DNA of 64,000 nucleotides, from positions 20,952-84,951 of the forward strand of contig CALJLV010000085.1 in the NCBI GenBank assembly GCA_937982505.1, written 5' to 3'. Both the position numbers and the translations under genes were made by a program. This DNA is from an uncultured Desulfobacteraceae bacterium (GTDB lineage Bacteria; Desulfobacterota; Desulfobacteria; Desulfobacterales; UBA2174). Under the pieces are notes generated by a model, which was given only the letters and a program-made list of their open reading frames with translations, was not told the origin of the DNA and did not search any database. Of the stretch, positions 8,235-15,226 are shown piece by piece (position 1 is the first letter of the stretch; every line of letters begins with the position of its first letter).

Positions 8235-9656
8235 ATGACCGAGTTGCGAAAGCGCATTGAAGAAGGCACCGGCGGCGGCGACAGTTGCCATCCGAGCTTT
8301 CCGGTTTCAGACGGGATTCTCGAACGCATCGCGTTCCGCGATCCGCACGAAAAAGAATTCCACCAGGCGGTCAAGGAGGTGGTTACCTCGATCAAACCGG
8401 TTTTGGACCGCAATCCGGAATATCGCAAAATGGCGATTTTGGAGCGCATCACGGAACCCGAACGGGTCATCCTGTTTCGTGTCCCGTGGATGGACGATCA
8501 GGGCAATGTGCAGGTCAACCGCGGTTTCCGCATCCAGATGAACAGCGCCATCGGGCCCTACAAGGGCGGACTGCGCTTTCACCCTTCGGTCAATCTGAGT
8601 ATCCTCAAGTTTCTGGCCTTTGAACAGGTCTTCAAGAACGCCCTGACCACCCTGTCCATGGGCGGGGGAAAAGGGGGATCGGATTTTAACCCCAAAGGCA
8701 AGTCGGACAACGAGGTGATGCGTTTTTGCCAATCCTTCATGCTCGAGCTGTTTCGTCATGTCGGTCCGAACACCGACGTGCCGGCCGGCGATATCGGCGT
8801 CGGAGCCCGGGAAATTGGCTACCTTTTCGGCATGTACAAGAAGCTGGCCAACGAATTCAGTGGCGTGCTGACCGGAAAAAGCCTGGCCTGGGGCGGCAGC
8901 CTGATCCGGCCCGAGGCCACCGGCTACGGCTGCGTCTATTTTGCCGCGGAGATGCTCAATGCACGCAACACGACCCTGGAAGGCAAGACCTGCCTGGTTT
9001 CCGGGGCAGGCAACGTGGCCCAGTATACCGTGGAAAAAATCATCGAACTGGGCGGCAAGGCAGTGACGCTGTCGGATGCTTCGGGCTACATTTACGACGA
9101 GGAGGGGATCGACCGCAACAAGCTCGATTTTGTCAAGCGCCTGAAAAACGTGCGGCGCGGTCGGATCCGCCAGTACCTGGAAAACTACCCCCGGGCGGTC
9201 TACACCGAGGTGGATTGCAACCGCGACTGCAATCCGCTCTGGAACCACAAGGCCGACTGCGCCTTTCCCTGCGCCACCCAGAACGAAATCAACGGCAAGG
9301 ACGCCCAGCACCTGGTGGACAATGGGGTCTTTCTGGTGGCCGAGGGGGCCAACATGCCCAGCACGCCGGAGGCCATTGAGATCTTTCTCGACCGCAACGT
9401 CCTCTATGGTCCCGGAAAGGCGGCCAACGCCGGTGGGGTGGCCGTCTCGGGGCTCGAGATGGCCCAGAACGGCATGCGTCTGAGCTGGTCCCGCGAGGAG
9501 GTGCACAACCGACTCAAGAGCACCATGCGCTCCATCCATCAGACCTGCCTGGATGCGGCCGCCGAGTACGGGGTGCCGGGCAACTACATGGCCGGAGCCA
9601 ACATCGCCGGATTCGTCAAGGTGGTCAATGCCATGTTGGACCAGGGATTGGTGTGA
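8235..9656 (+). CDS. gdhA: NADP-specific glutamate dehydrogenase
   Basis: 473 residues from ATG 8235, chosen because AAAGGAGG lies 7 nt upstream. An in-frame ATG at 8181 falls inside the leader hairpin. It belongs to the hexameric GDH family and catalyses reductive amination of 2-oxoglutarate with ammonium. Visible family motifs are NSAIGPYKGGLRFHPSV, the catalytic-lysine segment SMGGGKGG, VGPNTDVPAGDIGVG and TGKSLAWGGS. The nucleotide-binding fold has VSGAGNVAQY, and the C-terminus has PGKAANAGGVAVSG. Length and motifs fit the bacterial NADP-type enzyme. It has its own strong terminator, and the preceding GAF-ANTAR gene may control it through the leader. Confidence 0.95.
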   Translation: MTELRKRIEEGTGGGDSCHPSFPVSDGILERIAFRDPHEKEFHQAVKEVVTSIKPVLDRNPEYRKMAILERITEPERVILFRVPWMDDQGNVQVNRGFRIQMNSAIGPYKGGLRFHPSVNLSILKFLAFEQVFKNALTTLSMGGGKGGSDFNPKGKSDNEVMRFCQSFMLELFRHVGPNTDVPAGDIGVGAREIGYLFGMYKKLANEFSGVLTGKSLAWGGSLIRPEATGYGCVYFAAEMLNARNTTLEGKTCLVSGAGNVAQYTVEKIIELGGKAVTLSDASGYIYDEEGIDRNKLDFVKRLKNVRRGRIRQYLENYPRAVYTEVDCNRDCNPLWNHKADCAFPCATQNEINGKDAQHLVDNGVFLVAEGANMPSTPEAIEIFLDRNVLYGPGKAANAGGVAVSGLEMAQNGMRLSWSREEVHNRLKSTMRSIHQTCLDAAAEYGVPGNYMAGANIAGFVKVVNAMLDQGLV

Positions 9657-9704
9657 TCCATCCGCAGGGCTGGAGCCATCCGGTCCGGTCTTGAAACAAG
9701 TCGT

Positions 9705-9741
9705 AAAGGCCGCCGCACCCGAGGGTGCGGCGGCCTTTTTT
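9705..9741 (+). terminator. intrinsic terminator after gdhA
   Basis: The GC-rich inverted repeat AAGGCCGCCGCACCC (9706-9720) pairs with GGGTGCGGCGGCCTT (9723-9737) and is followed by T's to 9741. It ends the gdhA transcript about 50 bp after the stop codon. Confidence 0.93.
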
Positions 9742-9853
9742 CTGTTCAGATGAAGTCTGACCGGCACTGATGCCAGAATCGGTGGCAAGGAAATACTTTT
9801 AAAAAAGGAATAATTCCCAATAAATGCATTTTTCCCCGCATTCTTGTGACAAC

Positions 9854-9869
9854 CGTGCGATTATGCACA
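9854..9869. promoter_or_regulatory. operator copy of the island activator (CGTGCG-N4-TGCACA)
   Basis: Imperfect inverted repeat CGTGCG ATTA TGCACA. It matches the perfect palindrome TGTGCA-N4-TGCACA found upstream of the glycyl radical enzyme in 10 of 12 arm positions. It probably binds the sigma-54 activator encoded at 12619-14019. Confidence 0.55.
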
Positions 9870-9909
9870 ACTTTGAAACCAAGGCACTGATATCACGTGA
9901 AAGCCTTGC

Positions 9910-9925
9910 TATGCAAAATCACACA
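9910..9925. promoter_or_regulatory. second, degenerate operator copy
   Basis: TATGCA AAAT CACACA, 56 bp downstream of the copy at 9854. It keeps most positions of the TGTGCA-N4-TGCACA pattern. The paired arrangement mirrors the 60-bp-spaced pair at 17900 and 17960. Weak by itself. Confidence 0.35.
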
Positions 9926-10227
9926 GACCTTTCTCAGGATGCATTTCTCGCGGTTTGCGCTTGTCATCTAATCTCAAAACCGCTTTTGTTTGGTTTTTGA
10001 AGAAAAACTTCTTTTCACCGGCGCCCTTTTTTTAAACCGCAGGATCATCTCAAAATACAAGCTATTAGCTCCTTGCCAAACCTTGATTCGTTTAAAAAAG
10101 CACCTTCAGTAACAAATGGCCTTCCATGCGCTGCCGATAGGCTGATCAGATTATCCATAATCATTATTTTCGCAAATTATGAAATGACCTTTATTGATGC
10201 CTCCGCATTGAAAAAAAACTTTTTTCC

Positions 10228-10243
10228 GGGAATAGATTTTGCA
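10228..10243 (+). promoter_or_regulatory. candidate sigma-54 promoter for the SDR-transporter operon
   Basis: GGGAAT-AGATT-TTGCA has GG and GC separated by exactly 10 bp and a full TTGCA -12 element. The -24 element is weaker (GGGAAT instead of TGGCAC). The predicted start of transcription is about 64 nt before the SDR ATG. A second GG-N10-GC match at 10117-10131 has a better -24 but a poor -12. Confidence 0.5.
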
Positions 10244-10317
10244 ATTTTATCCCTCAAAAATAAACCGTCATACAGTGATGCCATCGCATAAATGATTATC
10301 AAAAAGAGGAGCGTTGA

Positions 10318-11091
10318 ATGAGACTAGATCTTGAAGAAAAAGTCATTGTCATAACAGGAGGCACCGCCGGCATCGGCAAGGCATGCGTCGATGCGTTTTT
10401 AGCCGAAGGGTGCCAGGTGGCCATTTGTGCCCGATCCGCAGAAAGGTTGGAAAATTTCCGCAATGCCTATGCGGGGCAACCTGTCTTGGCCATTCAGGCG
10501 GATGTCTCCCGGGCTGCGGATATGGAGCACCTTGCCACCCAAACGGCTTCCTATTTCGGCGGGATTGACGTGTGGGTCAATAATGCCGGCATATATCCGA
10601 AGGGTTATCTGGCAGAAATGCCTCTGGAAGAATGGCAGCAAACGTTTGACATCAACGTCAATGGTGTGCTTTACGGCGCCCGCGCAGCCATTCCCCATCT
10701 TAAAAATAGAGGCAAAGGCGTCATTATCAATGCAGCTTCGTTCGCCACCCTGATGCCCACTGCAGGCCGCGGGGCCTACGGGATCACCAAGGCCGCCGTC
10801 GGCCACATGACAAAGGTTTTAGGTGCGGAACTGGCTCCGGACAATATTCGGGTCGTATCCTATATGCCGGGATTCGTTGCCACCGAACTGACCGCTCCCG
10901 TCATCACCGAATACGAAGGAAATCAGATCAAGCGTCAATTGGCACAAAACCGTTACGGGCGAGTTGAAGAAATCGCCCCCGTGGTGGTCTTCCTGGCTTC
11001 AGACGCGGCAAGTTTCATCACTGGAAGCGGAATCGAAGCCAGTGGGGGAAAATATTGCGTTCAAAATCCCTATGTAGCCTGGGAACGATAA
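10318..11091 (+). CDS. short-chain dehydrogenase/reductase (SDR), possible sulfoacetaldehyde/alcohol oxidoreductase
   Basis: 257 residues, classical SDR. The NAD(P) site is TGGTAGIG (14-21), the structural motif is NNAG, and the catalytic set is N-S-Y-K with AYGITKAAVGH. PGFVATEL and SGIEASGG are typical of the C-terminal half. RBS GAGGAG precedes ATG 10318. It shares an operon with the AtoE-type transporter 70 bp downstream. The whole island appears built around a sulfonate-cleaving glycyl radical enzyme, so this SDR could interconvert a sulfonated aldehyde and alcohol (for example sulfoacetaldehyde and isethionate, as the SDR IsfD does) or reduce the carbonyl product. This is inference from context, and the true substrate is open. 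Confidence 0.85.
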   Translation: MRLDLEEKVIVITGGTAGIGKACVDAFLAEGCQVAICARSAERLENFRNAYAGQPVLAIQADVSRAADMEHLATQTASYFGGIDVWVNNAGIYPKGYLAEMPLEEWQQTFDINVNGVLYGARAAIPHLKNRGKGVIINAASFATLMPTAGRGAYGITKAAVGHMTKVLGAELAPDNIRVVSYMPGFVATELTAPVITEYEGNQIKRQLAQNRYGRVEEIAPVVVFLASDAASFITGSGIEASGGKYCVQNPYVAWER

Positions 11092-11160
11092 CCCTCTCTG
11101 GGCATTCGCCGGGGAGCCAGCTCACCCTTCATGGGAGACCCAACCGTTCAAGGAGAAATT

Positions 11161-12504
11161 ATGTTACACGCTCTTTCGCGCTTCTTTACCATAATGGTCC
11201 GTCGCTACCTTCCCGATGCGTATCTTTTTGCCGTATTGTTGACTTTTGTGACTTTTTTGGCTGCCGTGATATTCACTCCAAAATCGGTTATTGAACTGAT
11301 AAATGCCTGGGGTAAAGGCATCTCCAGCCTGCTGATGTTCACCATTCAGTCGGCCTTGATTTACATCACCGGCCACGCCCTGGCCAGCACCGACACGGTT
11401 CGCAGGAAGCTGGATCTGATGGCCAGGTTGCCGCGTACACCCTTGCAAGCTGCACTGGTGGCCTTTTTTGTCACCGCCCTGGGCAGTTTATTCAACTGGG
11501 GTTTTGGTCTTGTCGTAGGGGGACTGACCGCCCGTGAAATGGCCCGCCGCCTGCCCAACATCGATTACGGCTTCACCGTTGCCGCCGGCTATTCGGGTTT
11601 CGTGGTCTGGCACGGCGGTTTTTCCAGTGCCATCGGGGCAGACCTGGCGACTCAGGGCGGCATCCTGTCCAAGGCGGTTACCGCCAGGGGACTTCCAGAC
11701 CTTGTGATTCCCTTTTCGGACACTATCCTGTCGGCCTATAACCTCACCATCACCTGCGCTCTGCTCATCAGTATTCCTGTCCTGCTCAAATTCATCGCTC
11801 CCCGTGAAAATGAAATCGTCCCTGTGGATCCGAACTTGTTCGCCGGAGAGGGTGAGCTTAAGATCCCGGAAAAGGAGGATACGATTGCCTCCAAAGTCGA
11901 ACACAGCCGTGTGGTGACTTTGCTCTTCAGCGCTTTGGGATTCACTTACCTGGGCTACCATTTCTACACCCGAGGCCTCGATATCAACCTGAACATCCTG
12001 TTTATCATTTTCATGTGGCTTGGTCTGTTCCTTCACCGCACGCCGATCCGCTACGTGGCGGCCCTGAGAGAAGCCACCGGCGGGGCAAGCGGGATCATCA
12101 CCCAGTTTCCCCTTTACGGCGGCATCCAGGGGATCATGATCTCCTCGGGTCTTGCCGCGATGATATCCAACTGGTTTGTCTCCGTGGCGACCGCCAAGAC
12201 CTTCCCGTTGCTGACCTTTCTATCGGCCGGACTGGTAAATATGTTCGTTCCTTCCGGTGGCGGCCAGTGGATCGTCCAGGCGCCCATCACCATTCCGGCC
12301 GCGATCGATCTCGGGGCCAATCCCGGGCTGGTCGGTATGGCGGTGGCCTATGGCGACCAATGGACGAACATGATTCAACCCTTCTGGGCCCTGCCCATGC
12401 TCGCCATTGCCAAACTCAGTGTTCGCGACATCATGGGCCCGTGCATCATGACCCTTTTCCTGAGCGGCGCGATCATGGCGGCCGGCCTTTATATTTTTGC
12501 ATGA
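11161..12504 (+). CDS. AtoE-family (short-chain fatty acid transporter-like) permease
   Basis: 447 residues from ATG 11161, preceded by AAGGAG; the frame extends to ATG 11131 but without an RBS. A polytopic inner-membrane protein with about 12 hydrophobic segments, matching the AtoE/TIGR00366 family. Recognisable parts are RRYLPDAYLFAVLLTFVTF, LGSLFNWGFGLVVGG, SGFVVWHGGFSS and NMFVPSGGGQWIVQAPI. AtoE of E. coli is linked to acetoacetate/short-chain fatty acid uptake. Here it follows an SDR under a candidate sigma-54 promoter in a sulfonate-cleavage island, so it may import the small anionic substrate (isethionate or similar). It is followed by a bidirectional terminator. Confidence 0.88.
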   Translation: MLHALSRFFTIMVRRYLPDAYLFAVLLTFVTFLAAVIFTPKSVIELINAWGKGISSLLMFTIQSALIYITGHALASTDTVRRKLDLMARLPRTPLQAALVAFFVTALGSLFNWGFGLVVGGLTAREMARRLPNIDYGFTVAAGYSGFVVWHGGFSSAIGADLATQGGILSKAVTARGLPDLVIPFSDTILSAYNLTITCALLISIPVLLKFIAPRENEIVPVDPNLFAGEGELKIPEKEDTIASKVEHSRVVTLLFSALGFTYLGYHFYTRGLDINLNILFIIFMWLGLFLHRTPIRYVAALREATGGASGIITQFPLYGGIQGIMISSGLAAMISNWFVSVATAKTFPLLTFLSAGLVNMFVPSGGGQWIVQAPITIPAAIDLGANPGLVGMAVAYGDQWTNMIQPFWALPMLAIAKLSVRDIMGPCIMTLFLSGAIMAAGLYIFA

Positions 12505-12540
12505 AGAAGTAAAACCGCATTGGGTTCAGTGTAAACACTC

Positions 12541-12580
12541 CCAGGCTGCTTTTCCTTCCGGAAGCAGCCTGGTGTGTTTT
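12541..12580. terminator. bidirectional terminator between convergent genes
   Basis: CCAGGCTGCTT (12541-12551) pairs with AAGCAGCCTGG (12562-12572), extended outward by ACAC/GTGT and followed by TTTT. It separates the transporter (+) from the sigma-54 activator (-). Confidence 0.8.
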
Positions 12581-12618
12581 CGAGGCTTTTGAATTGAAGC
12601 GGGCAGTTTGATCAGTTT

Positions 12619-14019
12619 TTAAAATTTTACGCCTTGTTTTTCCAACTGCTTCACTTTGCGAAAAATGGTGCTGCGGTCGACCCTCAATTGCTTGGCGACT
12701 TCTGTGATCGTGCCGTATCGCTGCATCGCGGCGACAAGGACCGTAGATTCAAGATGTTTCATCACTTCCTTGAAAGTCTTGCCTTCAAAGTTCAAAGCCA
12801 ATTCGGTCGAAGCGTTCTGTTGTCGTGAAGATTTGCCGCAGACCCCTGAAATGGGAATATCTTGGGGCTCGATGACGCCTTTTTTGCAGGTCACCGCCAA
12901 CCCTTGGACCATGTTTTCCAGTTCACGAACATTTCCCGGCCATTTGTAAGCGCGCAGCAATTGTTCGGCCTCCTCGGAAAAAGTCAGCCGTCGATGATAC
13001 TTGTCACTGTAAAAGTCGAGGAACATGCGGGCCAGAGGTAAGATATCCGCCTGCCTGTCACGCAGGGGAGGGATTGAAATTACAGCCACTTTCAGACGGT
13101 AGTAGAGATCGCTGCGAAACTGTCCCGTGTTTACGGCATCCTCAAGATTTTTGTTGGTTGCCGCAACAATACGCACATCCACCTGTTTGGCCGTAGTCGA
13201 ACCGACGCGTACGATTTCCCGGTCTTGTAAAAACCGCAGCAGGCAGGTCTGCACATGGATGGGCAATTCGCCGATTTCATCCAAAAACAGGGTCCCCTCG
13301 GAAGCGGCCTCGATTAGACCGATCTTGCCGTTTTTGTTGCCGCCCGAGAAGGTTCCCGCCGCGTAGCCGAAAAGTTCGGTTTCGATCAGTTTGTCCGGTA
13401 TGCTGCCGCAATCGACCTTGATGAACGTCTTGTCTTTACGCTGACTAAGTTCGTGGAGCCGCCTTGCGATGACGTCCTTGCCCACTCCCGTCTCTCCAAG
13501 CAGCAGGACGCTTGCATCTGTTTCGGCAATGCCGTTGACTTCGCGATACATTTTTTGCATTGCCGCGCTGGAAAAGATTTTGGGCGTTTTTTTGAATAAC
13601 TCCTGGGTTCCACGAGTGCTGCTGAGGTGCTGAAAGGTTTCCAGCAGCTCTTTCTGAAGCAGAAGCTGTTCTCGCAGTTGCGACAGTGTCGTCACATCTC
13701 GAATGAAAGTGATGCACAAGGCGACATTGCCCTGCTGGTCAAAAACCGGGTTGCCCTCCAGAATGACCTTGCGGCCATTGGAAACGGTTTGGACCAGGGT
13801 CGCCGGTTGCTTCGTCGCCACGACCTCCGGGTTGAGAACGACATCCAGAACACCGCGCCGGACAAACTCCATGGCGGGTCTTCCGATAAGCTTTTCACGA
13901 CTGATTCCAGTCAGTTCAGAATGCCTTTGGTTCAGGTGAAGGATGGTTCCCTGCGCGTCGGTGATGCAGATCCCCTCTTTGAAGGCATCCCAGATCTGGT
14001 CAAGATAATCTTGCAGCAT
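12619..14019 (-). CDS. PAS-domain sigma-54-dependent enhancer-binding activator
   Basis: 466 residues. An N-terminal PAS domain (about 5-110; GICITDAQGTILHLN) is followed by a coiled linker and an AAA+ domain. Walker A is GETGVGKD (175-182) and Walker B is TLFLDE (243-248). The C-terminal Fis-type helix-turn-helix has YGTITEVAKQLRVDRSTIF. The sigma-54-contact loop, normally GAFTGA, reads GTFSGG (222-227), which is a marked deviation. It is not a response regulator, since there is no receiver domain; the PAS domain likely senses a metabolite. It lies between the two operons it should control, and the palindrome TGTGCA-N4-TGCACA in front of both is its probable binding site. Confidence 0.9.
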   Translation of the reverse strand: MLQDYLDQIWDAFKEGICITDAQGTILHLNQRHSELTGISREKLIGRPAMEFVRRGVLDVVLNPEVVATKQPATLVQTVSNGRKVILEGNPVFDQQGNVALCITFIRDVTTLSQLREQLLLQKELLETFQHLSSTRGTQELFKKTPKIFSSAAMQKMYREVNGIAETDASVLLLGETGVGKDVIARRLHELSQRKDKTFIKVDCGSIPDKLIETELFGYAAGTFSGGNKNGKIGLIEAASEGTLFLDEIGELPIHVQTCLLRFLQDREIVRVGSTTAKQVDVRIVAATNKNLEDAVNTGQFRSDLYYRLKVAVISIPPLRDRQADILPLARMFLDFYSDKYHRRLTFSEEAEQLLRAYKWPGNVRELENMVQGLAVTCKKGVIEPQDIPISGVCGKSSRQQNASTELALNFEGKTFKEVMKHLESTVLVAAMQRYGTITEVAKQLRVDRSTIFRKVKQLEKQGVKF

Positions 14020-14149
14020 GATAGTATCCGCTGGCTTGTTGCGGTCTCAGGTATGTGGCCCCAGAAGGCTTCCGTGATGTTCACTTTGGCGCATTGGCCT
14101 CCAAAATGCAAGAAATTCAGAGAGACTCCTTGATTTGACGGTCCAGGTC

Positions 14150-14193
14150 AAAAAGCAAAAAGCCTCTGACATGCATACGATCATGTCGGAGGC
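14150..14193 (-). terminator. intrinsic terminator of the glycyl radical enzyme operon
   Basis: On the minus strand, GCCTCCGACATG (14193-14182) pairs with CATGTCAGAGGC (14173-14162) around an 8-nt loop, with one non-Watson-Crick pair, followed by TTTTTGCTTTTT. It lies just after the activase stop codon, so the activator gene downstream has its own promoter. Confidence 0.88.
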
Positions 14194-14221
14194 CTGAAGA
14201 TCGGCAAGATGGAAAAAGGAA

Positions 14222-15130
14222 TCAAGGATCGAGGATTTTCAGTCTCTCCCGCAGACGTTTCATAAACCCCTCATCGGCCTCAATGCCTTCGAGGGGATAG
14301 TCTCGTCCCAGATAGGCATATTTGGGCTGGCCCATGCGATGGTAGGTCAGCGGCTCGAAGCAAACGTTGGTTCGCTGTGGAAGCATTTTGCGGATGTTTA
14401 AAATTTCTCCGTTCGTATCGTTGAAGCCGGGGACCACGGGTGTACGGATCAAGACCGGCAGGAGAGGAAAATGTGTCCAGACATGCTCGATGTTGCGCAG
14501 GATCAGCTCATTGCCTACTCCCACAAGGCGCTTGTGTTTTTCGCTGTCCAAGCTCTTGATGTCAAAGATCAGTGCATCCAAGTGCCGGCATGCTCGGTCG
14601 AGCAGCGCCGTGGGGCAGTGTCCGCAGGTTTCAATGGTGGTATGGATCCGCCTGCGCCGGGCCTCCCGCAGCAGTGCCAGCGCAAAATCCGGCTGGGCAA
14701 GCGGTTCGCCTCCGGAAAGGGTCATGCCCCCGTCCGAGCGGTTGTAAAACACATCGTCCCTTTCCACCTGGTTGAGAATGTCGCCGACGCTCATCACCTG
14801 GCCGTAGACAGACTGGGCGCCGGTTGGACAGACGGAAACGCACAAGCCGCACCGGGTGCATCGACTCCTGTCGAAAACAATCCCTCCCTCGATCACCCGC
14901 AGTGCTGCGTTGGGGCAAGCCTCTAGGCATCGACCGCAGACCTGAGCGGTGAGACAGCGTGTCGGGTTGAAGGCGCGTTCCGGTTCGTGCCGCTGCGACT
15001 CGGGGTTGCTGCACCACGGACAGCGCAAAGGGCATCCCTTTAAAAAAACCATGGTCCGGATTCCCTGGCCGTCGTGCATGCTGAATTTTTGTATATTGAA
15101 AACAATGCCTGTCTGCTTCTCGTCGGACAT
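14222..15130 (-). CDS. glycyl radical enzyme activating enzyme (radical SAM)
   Basis: 302 residues from ATG 15130 with GGGGAAG upstream; a TTG five codons earlier is less likely. The radical SAM cluster motif CPLRCPWC is followed by two further 4Fe-4S motifs of the ferredoxin type: CLTAQVCGRCLEACP and CTRCGLCVSVCP. Next come MTLSGGEPLAQ and ETCGHC, as in PflA-like activases. It generates the glycyl radical on its partner enzyme from S-adenosylmethionine and reduced ferredoxin/flavodoxin. The insert with two extra clusters is the form found with non-PFL glycyl radical enzymes such as the sulfite-lyases (IslB/IseH). It is encoded about 95 bp downstream of its substrate enzyme in one transcript. 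Confidence 0.93.
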   Translation of the reverse strand: MSDEKQTGIVFNIQKFSMHDGQGIRTMVFLKGCPLRCPWCSNPESQRHEPERAFNPTRCLTAQVCGRCLEACPNAALRVIEGGIVFDRSRCTRCGLCVSVCPTGAQSVYGQVMSVGDILNQVERDDVFYNRSDGGMTLSGGEPLAQPDFALALLREARRRRIHTTIETCGHCPTALLDRACRHLDALIFDIKSLDSEKHKRLVGVGNELILRNIEHVWTHFPLLPVLIRTPVVPGFNDTNGEILNIRKMLPQRTNVCFEPLTYHRMGQPKYAYLGRDYPLEGIEADEGFMKRLRERLKILDP

Positions 15131-15226
15131 TTGGCTTCCCCGCAAGATAAAGTGGTCAATCCCCAGCGGGAGCCGGCCCGTCGGCCAGCCCCCACCGTTT
15201 GGCCCTTTTTCAATCAGGCGGATCTG

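Larger units (their letters stand above)
9742..10317 (+). other. AT-rich intergenic control region of the SDR-transporter operon
   Basis: 576 bp without a supportable gene and clearly richer in A and T than the flanking DNA. It marks the left edge of the accessory island. It holds two copies of the island operator (9854-9869 and, weaker, 9910-9925) and a candidate sigma-54 promoter (10228-10243). A 72-codon frame at 10073-10291 overlaps that promoter, starts at TTG and has no recognisable features, so it is not called. Confidence 0.7.

Noticed and set aside
8307..9788. 493-codon minus-strand frame opposite gdhA
   Set aside because: Exact antisense of a strongly conserved gene, with no independent features. 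The same applies to the other long frames opposite real genes.
9755..9790. Possible attachment-site copy of the tRNA-Leu 3' end at the left island border
   Set aside because: Only short scattered matches (such as AGAATCG) with no continuous repeat long enough for an att site.
10073..10291. 72-codon plus-strand frame in the intergenic region before the SDR
   Set aside because: TTG start, no RBS, no recognisable features, and it overlaps the candidate sigma-54 promoter of the SDR operon.
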